From NCBI GenBank assembly GCA_037974665.1, contig CM075773.1:29977853-30041852 (forward strand): a stretch of 64,000 nt of DNA, written 5' to 3'. Below the pieces are notes generated by a model. The model ran no database searches and had not been told where the DNA came from. It saw only the letters and a program-made list of their open reading frames with translations. A program made the position numbers and the translations under genes. Below, piece after piece: positions 21,708-33,399 of the stretch. The DNA is from Ehretia macrophylla. Taxonomy: Eukaryota > Streptophyta > Magnoliopsida > Boraginales > Ehretiaceae. How positions within the stretch are numbered: the stretch's first letter is position 1; the number at the start of each line of letters is the position of its first letter.

Positions 21708-23660
21708 TAACTCCTTACGGATGAAAAGTTATGGGCACCGGAGCGACGAATACCTGGCCACAAGCCCCACGCCTTTTGTTTGCGGGCCTAGCCTCTACGT
21801 GAAATGAAGTTGTCTTGCCCAAGGCGTCGTGTGAATCGGTAATAAAATGTGATGGATTAGGTTGTCGTCCTTTTCGCTGCTCACGACGTACGATCTGGGA
21901 CGGAAAAACAGTGCAAAAGAAGAAATGTGTCCCGAAATTGATAAAAACGATCAATTTTGTGCTCCAAAAATAGGTGCAGCCGAGCAAGCTGGATGCCCAC
22001 GTCGTAGATTTCTCGGAGAACTTTTCAACGGTATGCTGTGCACCACGTAACTCCTTACGGATCAAAAGTTATGGGCACCGGAGCGACGAATACCTTGTTA
22101 CAAGCCCCACGCCCTCAGTTTGAGGGCCCACCCTCTATGTGAACTGAAGTTGTCTTGCCCAAGGTGTCATATGATTCGGTAATAGAAATGTGATGGATTA
22201 GGTTGTCGTCCTTTTCGCAGCTCACAACGTACGATCCGGGACAGAAAAAAGTGCAAAAGAAGAAAAGTGTCCCAAAACTTATGAAAATGATCAATTTTGG
22301 GCTCTGAAAATAGGCACAGAAAAGCACAATTGGTGCCTACATCGTAGAGCTCTCCGAGAGCTTTCCAACGGTATGCTGTTCGCCGCATAACTCCTTATGG
22401 ATCAAAAGTTATAGGCACCGAAGCGACGGATACCTGGTCACAAGCCCTACGCCCTCTGTTTGCGGGCCCAGCCTCCACATGAAGTGAAGTTGTCTTGCCC
22501 AAGGTACTGTGAGATTTGGTAATAGAAATGTGATAGATTAGGTTGTAGTCCTTTCGCGGCTCACGACGTACGATCCGGGAAAGAAAAATAGCGCAAAAGA
22601 AGAAAAGTGTCTCGAAACAGAGGAAAATGTTCGATTTTGGAGTCCGAAAATAGTGGCAGCCGAGCAGGCTTGGTGTCCCCATCGTAGACCTCTCGGAGAG
22701 CTTTCCAACTGTATGCTGTTCGCCGCGTAACTCCTTAAGTATCCAAAGTTATGGGCACTGGAGCGACGGATACCTGGTAACAAGCCTCACGCTCTCTGTT
22801 TGCGGGCCTAGCCTCTACGTGAAGTGAAGTTGTCTTGCCCAAGGTGCCGTGTGATTTGGTAATAGAAATGTGATTCATTAGGTTGTCGTTCTTTTCGCGG
22901 CTCACGACGTACGATCCGGGAAAGAAAAACAGCGCGAAAGAAGAAAATTGTCTCGAACGTGATGAAAACGTTCAATTTTGGACTCTAAAATAGTTCCAGC
23001 CGAGCAGGCTAGGTGCCCCCATCGTAGAGCTCCTAGAAAGCTTTCCAACGGTATACTGTTCGCTGTATAACTCCTTACGGATCAAAAGTTATGGGCACCG
23101 GAGCGATAGATACCTCGTCATAAGCCCCACTCCCTCTGTTTGCGGGCCCAGCCTCTATGTGAAGTGAAGTTGTCTTGCCCAAGGTGCCGTGTGATTCGGT
23201 AATAGAAATGTAATGGATTAGGTTGTCGTACTTTTCGTGGCTCACGACATACGATTCGAGACGGAAAAACAGCGCAAAAGAAGAAAAATGTCCCGAAACT
23301 GATGAAAATGTTCAATTTTGTGCTCTGAAAATAGGCACAGCCTACCAGGCTAGCTGGCCCCAGTGTAAAGCTCTCGGAGAGCTTTCCAACGGCATGTTGT
23401 GCGCCGCATAACTCCTTACGGATCAAAAGTTGTGGACATTGGAGCGACGGATACCTAGTCACAAGCCCCATGCCCTCTGTTTGCAGGCCCAGCCTCCACG
23501 TGAAGTGAAGTTGACTTGCCCAAGGTGCCGTGTTATTCGGTAATAGAAATGTGATGGATTAGGTTGTCATCCTTTTCGTGGCTCACAATGTACGATCTGG
23601 GATGTAAAAACAGCGCAAAACAAGAAAAGTGTCCCAAAACTGATGAAAACATTAGATTTT
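21708..23660. repeat. ~340-bp tandem satellite, block 3 (about 5.7 monomers)
   Basis: It starts with the right TAACT duplication (21708-21712) and resumes exactly where block 2 stopped (CCTTACGG), so blocks 2 and 3 were one array before the chromovirus arrived. Monomers carry the usual anchors and dyad. It ends within a GATTTT word at the insertion site of the next solo LTR. Confidence 0.95.
23656..23660. repeat. Target site duplication ATTTT, left copy
   Basis: ATTTT precedes the LTR end TGTCACGCC and recurs at 27420-27424 just after CCTCACA. Intact monomers read CGATTTTGGGCTC at this point. Confidence 0.9.
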
Positions 23661-26600
23661 TGTCACGCCCCAACCCGGCCTATAAAGGTTAGACTAGGGT
23701 GTGATCTAAACATTCAAGTCACGTCTTGCACTTAACCGTTCATGAAGATTTAACACTTAACGTTTTGGACTAAACTCTAAAATTTATCGATAAACCGGCA
23801 GCATAACGACTGTAATTGGGCTATTTGGTTTGACCTAATTTTCTAAACGCCTCAATTATTCCAATCATTAATCCAATTCCATTAAGGACTCCTATTTGTC
23901 ACCAACCGATTTACCTACTAGTTTATCTTGAAAGTCTCGTTTGGTTAATAAGCCTAACATGATAACTATGTCCCGTTTATCTGTCCATTTCCTATCATGC
24001 AAGTACCTATTATCCTTTAGTTTGCAAATGAGCACCTAAGTGAAATTAGATAGAATTAACTTAGTTGATTGTTCATCTAGTGGTTTGAGTTCCTACGATA
24101 GCTACTAATTAAGAAAACGAAAGCAAACAACCAAATAAAAGTTCGTCCGGTTATAGATAGTACTATCCCAGAATTAGACCCAAATTACAACGGGGTCATT
24201 TACATCAATAAAATGAATAGTTTGCAATCAAACACAACATCCATAAAGCAACCACTTTTAGGAAAAGCACAAAAGCACGTAGGGACAGGCAATCACTCTA
24301 AGGAATCATCATTAGGCACATCATCCTCGGGTACCTGTTCTTGATCTTCTTCACCTGAGATGATAAAAGAGGGTGAGTCCTTATGAACTCAGCGAGGGGA
24401 AAATGAGAAATACGTTTTGAAACTCATTTTCCGGTTCAATTATGAAAACTCTTTTTTTAAAAACATGTCACGTATTACAAATAATAAGGTACGCAAATAT
24501 ATGAAATAAATCGAGTAACAGATACATTTACCAATCATTTCAAGGATACGATGAGCATTTGCTCTCAATATCAATTTCGATTCATTTGGTGTGGCCGACT
24601 TAAATAATCCACTTATCGCTCCTAATTGGGTGTACTCCGGATGTACTCCGAAACCTATAACCCAACTCTCCGAGGGTGAAATGCCAAGCGAGAGAGATAA
24701 TTGGACCATGGTAGTCACAGTAACACCGGCAAGCCCGATGCCGCCCAGCGTGCGTGAAACACTACCATGCCACACTGAAAGGTTGCAACCTCGTATGCAA
24801 TGCACATTTATAACATTTAACATATCACATTAGGAGGACAACAAAGTAGGTCACCTCCGAGAAGTTATAAGATTGCACGTTATCAAGTAATCAAACGAGG
24901 CACGATAAGACAAGTAATTTCACTTGAAAGGCATATAGAGCCATATGAACATTAAACAGGCAGTCATGTAACACATGCAAGTCAAGCCATATAACTCATT
25001 TCGAGGTCCACGTAATCAAATGATATGATTATTCAACATGCAACAACATCTACGTGGGTTCGAATGCAAGAAAAGCCTAATTGTCAACATGCAATGATCA
25101 AAATTACATTTAAGCTTATAAGGGAAACTACGGGCAGCCTACTAAACATATAATTCCACAATATCCAAATAATCAACACTTAGCAAAACTACCTAGTCAT
25201 TAGGGTTTCCATTTCGTGCATATTCGTGCAATTTGAGCCTCAACCCAACTCAAAGTCAATCTCAAACCATGCATCATTTAATTCAACATCCTCAAACATT
25301 CAAAACAGTCCACACAACATCCCGAAGCTACAATCCCAAGCATTTAATTCAACAAGAGGAGTCACAACAATTTTCTAAGCACAACATTAAGTGAAACCCT
25401 TACTGCAATAGGCTGTTTTATCACAATCAATCGGATAAGCAAACAATCTCCAAATTCAGTGAATAAGATTTCAAATTAAATCTTAAGAAGTTAACTAAAA
25501 TCAGAAACAAACCTTGCATCAATTGGAGTTCAGGATCATTAGATATAACCGAAACAGTGGGATAGCACAAAACTGTCCAGATTTGCACACATTTCGATAA
25601 TTGACGTTTTTGAGGTCCTTAGGGTCAGATTCAGCCTTAGTCCATTTCTGACCAAATTTTCCAGAACTGAAAAATCTAGCAGTACACCAATTTTCAAACA
25701 TTTTGGACATCAATAACTAAGTAAAATCGGATTCGTTCTACAAGGTCAGTGCATCTGCCAAAACCTGCTTCATTTTTCCAGATTTCCAGATTTGGTCACA
25801 TTTTAAAGATTTGCCATTGTGAGGACCTTAGCGTCGAAATTAGCTTCGGCCTATTTCTGGGAAAAATGTTCAAAACTGTCTAAACTAGTCACCTACCAAT
25901 TTGAAAGAATTTTCAACATCATTTTCCTAGCTAAACGTACCTCGAAACAGACTGGTCAGAGAGCTGTCAACAATTCGACTTCACCTAGCATCATTTTCAA
26001 GCCAAGATCTTGCCATGCATGGTTGTTTAAGCTTATGAACGACATATAACTCAAGTACAGAAGCAAAGACATACATTCATGAGCATGCATGTGGATTTTT
26101 GAAGGATTTTCAAAATGTTTTAACCCTCACCTTAGCAATCAACCAAAAAGATGCACAAAAACTTGTTGAAGCTCAAATCTCTTCTTCTTCTTGCTTAGCC
26201 GAGATTCCAACTTGGTTTTCCCTATTTTTACTAGCCTAGTGACCAACCTCTTAGTACATGCATGAGGTTAGAACAAAAAGAAAAGAAATGGAAGCTAAGA
26301 AACTTACCTAGGGCCGAATAGAAGACTTCAAAGGACATGTATGTGTAGTTTTCGCATCCTAGCTTGTTTTCTTGAGTTTCTTTGATGGTTGCTTGTCTTG
26401 TTGCACCATATGATGAAGAAGATGAGCTAGGAGGTGGTGAGAACTCAGCCAAAACCGAAATGGAGAGAGAAGAATGAGAGGGAGAGAGAAAAATTGAGGA
26501 AGAAATGAAGAAATGGCAAAATTATGACAAGGAATAAATCTTTTGCAATCTTCAATGCTTATGGTCAGCCTTGGGCAGAAAAATTCCTGATTTTGTGTCT

Positions 26601-27419
26601 TCAAGATGTGAAATTTAAAATGTTAGCATGGGCATAGGTGGTTTGGTCGAGCAAGGTGAGAAATTTGAGGTGGTTTTGAGCATTTTTTTTATGCATTGAT
26701 AAGTGTTTTTGTCATAACTTGTTTAGAACTAATTTTTATGCATTTGTGTCATTAGAATTGTCATAGGAATGTTGGGAAATTAGGGAATCTAGGTAGAATA
26801 AAATATAGGAATGTTTGTTGATGAGTTGAATTATGAATAGAATAATAGATAGTGGGAAATGTAGGAATAGTTTAGTATTATTTTATTGTTAGTGGAGTTT
26901 GTAGAGAATTTGAATTAGGAATATAATATTGGTTAGTGGATTGTGTAGGATTATTTTAGTGTCTAGTGCTTTGTGTAGGATTCTTTCTTGATTAACGTGG
27001 TGGCACGGATTCGTAGGTCTAGGGCACCAATTACGAGATAGACATGAACTTCAAGGCTAAGGCATGTATTTCAAGACTAATGCATACAATCCTAGGTGAA
27101 TGCACGTAACCTAATGCGAGGCACGTAATTTAATGCAATGCATGCAAATCAAGGCATGACTCCATATCTAGGTTAAGGTACGCAATTCAAGATTAGGGCA
27201 CACGAAACGAGATAACGCACGTACATCGAGGTCAGGGCACGTATATCTAGGTATCGCACGTTAGTTGGGGATTAGAGTATACTATTCTAGGTCAAGGCAC
27301 GTATGACGAGGTATGCACGAAAACCAAGACAAGACACGTAATCCAAGGTCGGTCATACAGTTCTGGGTCTAAAGCACGCAAATCAAGGTAAGGCACGTTA
27401 TTCTGGGTCGAGCCTCACA
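23661..27419 (-). mobile_element. Solo LTR of the same chromovirus family (3,759 bp)
   Basis: It runs from TGTCACGCCCC to GAGCCTCACA on the plus strand and is flanked by ATTTT on both sides. It has the family blocks on the minus strand, including the conserved 20-codon acidic frame (24293-24355), the GAGAGA tract (26461-26490), and the stem-loop near 24176. It has the two-copy state of the internal ~208-bp repeat, like the solo LTR at 3246-6808, so these two may belong to one subfamily. The GCACG-rich array at its start (on the plus strand the last 430 bp, 26990-27419) is markedly expanded. No gag-pol remains. Confidence 0.92.
26990..27419 (-). repeat. Expanded GCACG-type minisatellite at the start of the solo LTR
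   Basis: About 430 bp of degenerate units of roughly 17-25 bp, most containing GGCACG or CGCACG followed by an A/T-rich half and an AGGT word such as ATCAAGGT, ATCTAGGT or TTCTGGGT. It is about twice as long as the matching region in the other LTRs. Confidence 0.65.
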
Positions 27420-29170
27420 ATTTTGGGCTCTGAAAATAGGCGCAATCGAGCAGGCTTGGTGTCCACGTCGTAGAGCTTTCAGAGAGCTTTCCAACGGTAT
27501 GCTGTGTGCTACATAACTCCTTATGGATCAAAAGTTATAGGCACCGGAGCGACGGATACCTGGTTACAAGCCCCACGCCCTCAGTTTGTTGGCCCAGCCT
27601 CTACATGAAGTGAAGTTGTCTTACCCAAGGTGCCATGGGATTCAGTAATAGAAATGTGATGGATTAAGTTGTCACCTTCTCGCGGCTCACGACATACGAT
27701 CCGGGAGAGAAAAACATCGCAAAAGAATAAAAGTATCCCGAAACTGATGAAAACATTCGATTTTGGACTCTGAAAATAGTGGCAGCCTAGCAAGCTGGGT
27801 GTCCTCATCGTAGAGCTCTCAGAGAGCTGTCTAACAGTATACAGTGCACCACATAACTCCTTACGGATCTAGAGTAATGGGCACCAGAGCGACGGATACC
27901 TAGTTACAAGCCCCACACCCTCTTTTTGTGGGCCCAACCTCTACGTTAAGTGAAGTTGTCTTGCCCAAGGTGCCCTGTGATTTGGTAATGGAAATGTTAT
28001 GGACTAGGTTATCGTCCTTTTCGCGACTCACGACATACGATCTGGGACAGAAAAATAACACAAAAGAAGAAAAGTGTCCCGAAATTGATGAAAATATTCT
28101 ATTTTGGATTCTAAAAATAGTGGTAGCCGAGCAGGATAGGTACCCCAATCTTAGAGCTCTCAGAGAGCTTTCCAACGGTATGCTGTGCACCGCGTAACTC
28201 CTTATGGATCAAAAGTTTTGGGCACCGGAGCTAGGGATACTTGGTCACAAGCCCCACGCCCTTTGTTTGTAGGCCCAGCCTCTACGTGAAGTGAAGTTGT
28301 TTTGCCCACCATGTGATTCGGTAATAGAAATGTGATGGATTAGGTTGTCGTCCTTTTCGCGGCTCATGACTAACGATACGGCACGAAAAAATAGCACAAA
28401 AGAAGAAAATTATCCGGAAGTTAATGAAAATGTTCAATTTTGGGTTCTGAAAATTGGCACAGCCGAGCAGGCTTGTGCCCATGTCGTAGAGCCCTCAAAG
28501 AGCTTTCCAATGGTATACTTTGCGCCGCATAACTTCTTATGGATCAAAAGTTATAGGCACCGAAGCGACGGATACCTGGTCACAAGCCCCACGCCCTCTG
28601 TTTGCGGGCCCAGCCTCTACGTGAAGTGAAGTTGTCTTGCCCAAGGTGCCATGGGATTCGGTAATAAAAATGTGATGGATTAGGTTGTCGTCCTTTTTGC
28701 GGCTCACGACGTACGATCTGGGACAGAAAAATAGCGCAAAAGAAGAAAAGTGTTCTGCAACTGATGAAAACGTTCAATTTTGGACTCTGAAAATTGTGTT
28801 AGCCAAGCAGGCTTTGTTCCCCCGTCGTAGAGCTCTCAGAGAGATTTTCAACGGTATGCTGTGTGCCGAGTAACTCCTTACGGATCCAAAGTTATGGGAA
28901 CAAGAGCGACGGATACCTGGTAACAAGCCCCACGCCCTCTGTTTGCGGGCCCAGCCTCTACCTTAAGTGAAGTTGTCTTGCCCAAGGTGCAGTGTGATTC
29001 GGTAATAGAAATAAGATGGATTAGGTTGTCGTCCTTTTTGCGGCTCACGACGTACGATCCGCGATAAAAAAATAGCACAAAAGAAGAAAAGTATCCCGAA
29101 CCTGATAAAAACGTTCAATTTTGGACTCCGAGATAGTTGCAACCGAGCAAGCTAGGTGCCCCCATCGTAG

Positions 29171-29185
29171 AGCTCTCAGAGAGCT
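29171..29185. repeat. Example of the 15-bp dyad present in nearly every monomer
   Basis: AGCTCTC-A-GAGAGCT has perfect 7-bp arms around one central base (A or G in most monomers). It contains the SacI word GAGCTC on its left edge. It sits just before TTTCCAACGG in the monomer. Confidence 0.85.
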
Positions 29186-32100
29186 TTCCAACGGTATGTT
29201 GTGCGCCGCGTAACTCCTTACGGATCAAACGTTATGGGCACCGGAGCGACGGATACCTGGTCACAAGCCCCACGCCCTTTGTTTGCGGGCCCAGCCTCTG
29301 CGTGAAGTGAAGTTGTCTTGCCCAAGGTGCTATGGGATTCGGTAATAGAAATGTGATGGATTAGGTTGTCTTCCTTTTCGAAGCTCACGATATACGATCC
29401 GGGACGAAAAAATAGCGCAAAAGAAGAAAAGTGTCACAAAACTGATGAAAACGTTTGATTTTGTGCTCTGAAAACAGTCACAGTCTAACAGGCTTGTTGC
29501 CCCTATCGTAGAGCTCTTGGAGAGCTTTCCAACGGTATGTTGTGCGCCACATAACTCTTTACGGATCGAAAATTATGGGCACCAGAGCGACGGATACCTG
29601 GTCACTAGTCCCGCGCCCGCTATTTGCAAGACCAGCCTCTACATGAAGTGAAGTTTTCTTGCCCAAGGTGTCGTGTGATTCGGTAATAAAAATGTGATGG
29701 ATTAGGTTATCGTCCTTTTCGCGGCACACGACATACGATACGGGACAGAAAAATAGCACAAAAGAAGAAAAGTGTCCCGAGGCTGATGAAAATGTTCAAT
29801 TTTGGGTTCTAAAAATAGGTGCAGCCGAGCAATCTTGGTTCCCACATCGTAGAGCTCTCGGAAGGCTTTCCAACGATATACTGTGTGCTGGATAACTCCT
29901 TATGGATCAAAAGTTATAGGCACCGGAGCGAAGGATACCTGGTCACAAGCCCCACGCCCTCTGTTTGCGGGCCCAGCCTCTACGTGAAGTGAAGTTGTCT
30001 TGCCCAAGGTGCCGTGGGATTTGGTAATAGAAATGTGATGGATTAGGTTGTCGTCCTTTTCACGGCTCACGACGTACTATCCGGGACAGAAAAGTAGCAC
30101 AAAAGAAGAAAAGTGTCCTGAAACTGATGAAAACGTTCGATTTTAGACTACGAAAATAGCGGCAGCCAAGCAAGCTTGGTGCCCCCGTCGTAGAGCTATC
30201 GGAAAGCTTTCCAACGGTATGTTGTGTGCTGCGTAACTCCTTACGGATCCAAAGTTATGGACACCGGAGCGACGGATACCTGGTCACAAGCCCCACGCCC
30301 TTTGTTTGCGGGTCCAGCCTCTATGATAAGTGAAGTTGTCTTGCCTAAGGTGCCATGTGATTCGGTAATAAAAATGGGATAGATTAGGTTGTTGTCCTTT
30401 TCGAGGCTCACGACGTATGATCAGGGACAGAAAAACAGCGCAAAAGAAGAAAAGTGTCCCAAACCTGATGAAAACGTTCAATTTTGGACTCCGAAAATAG
30501 TGGCAGCCGAGTAGGCTAGGTACCCCTATCGTAGAGCTCTTAGAGAGCTTTCCAACGGTATGCTATGCCCCGCGTAGCTCCTTACGGATCAAAAGTTATG
30601 GGCACCGAAGGGACGGATACTTGGTCACAAGCCCTACGCCCTCTGTTTGCGGGCCCAGCCACTACGTGAAGTGAAGTTGTCTTGCCCAAGGTGCCATGTG
30701 ATTCGATAATAGAAATGTGATGGATTCGGTTGTTGTCATTTTTGCGGCTCACGACGTACGATACGGGATAAAAAAATAGCACAAAAGAAGAAAATTATAC
30801 CGAAACTGATGAAAATCATCAATTTTGGGTTCTGAAAATAGGCACAGCCGAGCAGGCTTGGTTCCCATGTCGTAGAGCTCTTGCAGAGGTTTCTAACGGT
30901 ATGCTTTGCGCCGCATAACTCCTTATGGATAAAAAGTTATAGGCACCGGAGCAACAGATACCTGGTCACAAGCCCCACACCCTCTATTTGCAGGCCCAGC
31001 CTCTACGTGAAGTGAAGTTATCTTGCCCAAGATGCCATGGGATTCGATAATAGAAATGTGATGGATTACGTTGTCGTCCTTTTCACGGCTCACGACGTAT
31101 GATCCGAGACAGAAAAACCGTGCAAAAGTAGAAAAGTGTCCCGAAACTGATGAAAACGTTCAATTTTGGAATCCAAAAATTGTGGTAGCTAAGCAGGCTT
31201 TGGGCCCCTGTCGTAGAGCTCTTGGAGAGCTTTCCAACGGTATGCTGTGCGCCGCGTAACTCCATACGGATCCAAAGTTATGGGCATCGGAGTGACGGAT
31301 AACTGGTCACAAGCCACACACCCTCTGTTTTCGGGCCCAGCCTCTACGTTAAGTGAAGTTGTCTTGCCCAAGGTGCCATGAGATTCAGTAATAGAAATGT
31401 GATGGATTAGGTTGTCGTCCTTTTCGCGGCTCACGACGTACGATCCGGGATAAAGAAAAACAGCGTAAAAGAAGAAAAGTGTCCCGAACCTGATGAAAAC
31501 ATTCGATTTTGGACTAAAAAATTGTTGCAGTCGAGCAGGCTAAGTGCCCTCATCGTAGAGCTCTCAGTGACCTTTCCAACGGTATGCTATGCGCCGCGGA
31601 ACTCCGTGCGAATCAAAAGTTATAGGCATCGGAGCGATTGATACCTGGTGACAAGCCCCACGCCCTCTATTTGCGGGCCCAGCCTCTACGTGAAGTAAAG
31701 TTGTCTTGCCTAAGGTGCCTTGTGATTCGATAATAGAAATGTGATGGATTCGGTTGTCGTCTTTTTCGCAGCTCACGACATACGATCCGGGACGGAAAAA
31801 CAGCGCAAAAGAAGAAAAGTATCCCAAAACTGATGAAAACGTTCGATTTTGTGCTCCGAAAACAGGGATAGCTGAGCAAACTTGCTACCCCCGTCGTAGA
31901 GCTCTCGGAGAGGTTTCTAACGGTATACTATGCGCCGCGTAACTCCTTACAGATCAAAAGTTATGGGCACCGGAGCGATGAATACCTGGTCACAAGCACC
32001 ACTCCCTCTGTTTGCGGGCCTAGCCTCTACATTAATTGAAGTTGTCTTGCCCAATGTGTCGTGTGATTCAGTAATAGAAATGTGATGAATTAGGTTGTCG

Positions 32101-32678
32101 TTCTCTTCGCGGCTCACGACGTACGATCTGGGATAGAAAAATAGCACAAAAGAAGAAAAGTGTTCCGAAACTGTTGAAAACATTCGATTTTGGACTCCGA
32201 AAATAGTAGCAGCCAAGCAGGTTTGGTGCCCCCGTCGTAGACCTCTCAGAGAGCTTTCCAACGGTATGCTGTGCGCCACGTAACTCCTTACGGATCAATA
32301 GTTATAGGCACCGGAGCGACGGATACCTGGTCACAAGCCCCACGCCATCTGTTTGCAAGCCCAGCCTCTTCGTGAAGTGAAGTTGTCTTGCCCAAGGTGC
32401 TGTGTGATTCGGTAATAGAAATATGATAGTTAGGTTGTCATCTTTTTCGCGGCTCACGACGTACGATCCGGGACAGAAAAATAGCACAAAAGAAGAAAAT
32501 TATCCTAAAACTGATGAAAATGTTCAATTTTGAGTTCTGAAAATAGGTGCAGCCGAGCAGGCTTGGTGCCCACATCGTAGAGCTCTCGGAGGGGTTTCCA
32601 AAGGTATGCTTTGCGTCGCATAACTCCTTATTGATCAAAAGTTATAGGCGCCGGAGCGACGAATACCTGGTCACAAGC

Positions 32679-32699
32679 CCTGCAAACTCTATTTGCGGG
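32679..32699. repeat. Hairpin-variant monomer, imperfect copy
   Basis: CCTGCAAA-CTCTA-TTTGCGGG, one mismatch from the perfect 8-bp-arm hairpin seen at 54691, 56395 and 61163. Ordinary monomers read CACGCCCTCTGTTTGCGGG here and have no such arms. Confidence 0.7.
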
Positions 32700-33399
32700 C
32701 CCAACCTCTACATGAAGTGCTGTTGTCTTGCCAAGGATGCCTTGTGATTCAGTAATAGAAATGTGATTGATTAGGCTGTCGTCCATTTCGTGGCTCACAA
32801 CGTACGATTCGGGACATAAAAACAGTGCAAAAGAAGAAAGGTAATCCGAAACTGATGAAAACGTTCAATTTTGGACTCTGAAATAGTTACAGCCGAGCAG
32901 GCTAGGTGCCCCCATCATAGAGTTCTCAGAGAGCTTTCTAACGGTATGTTGTGCACCCTGTAACTCCTTACGGATCAAAAGTTATGGGCACCGGAGCGAC
33001 GGATACTTAGTCACAAGCCCCACGCCCTCTGTTTGCGGGCCCAGCCTCTACGTGAAGTGAAGTTGTCTTGCCCAAGGTGCCATGGGATTCAGTAATAGAA
33101 ATGTGATGGATAAGGTTGTCGTCCTTTTTACAGCTCACGACGTACGATCCGGCACAAAAAAATAGCAGAAAAGAAGAAAAGTGCCCGAACCTAATGAAAA
33201 CGTTCAATTTTGGACTTCGAAATAGTAGCAGCCGAGTAGGCTAGGTTCCCCTATCGTAGAGCTCTCAGAGAGCTTTCCAACGATATGTTATGCGCAGCGT
33301 AACTCCTTACGAATCAAAAGTTATGGACACCGAGGCGACGGATACTTGGTTATAAGCCCCACGCCCTCTGTTTGCAGGCCCAGCCTCTACGTCAAGTGA

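Noticed and set aside
23661-27419. Helitron or DNA transposon ends
   Set aside because: The TG...CA termini, the 5-bp duplication and identity to the LTR family explain the whole segment.
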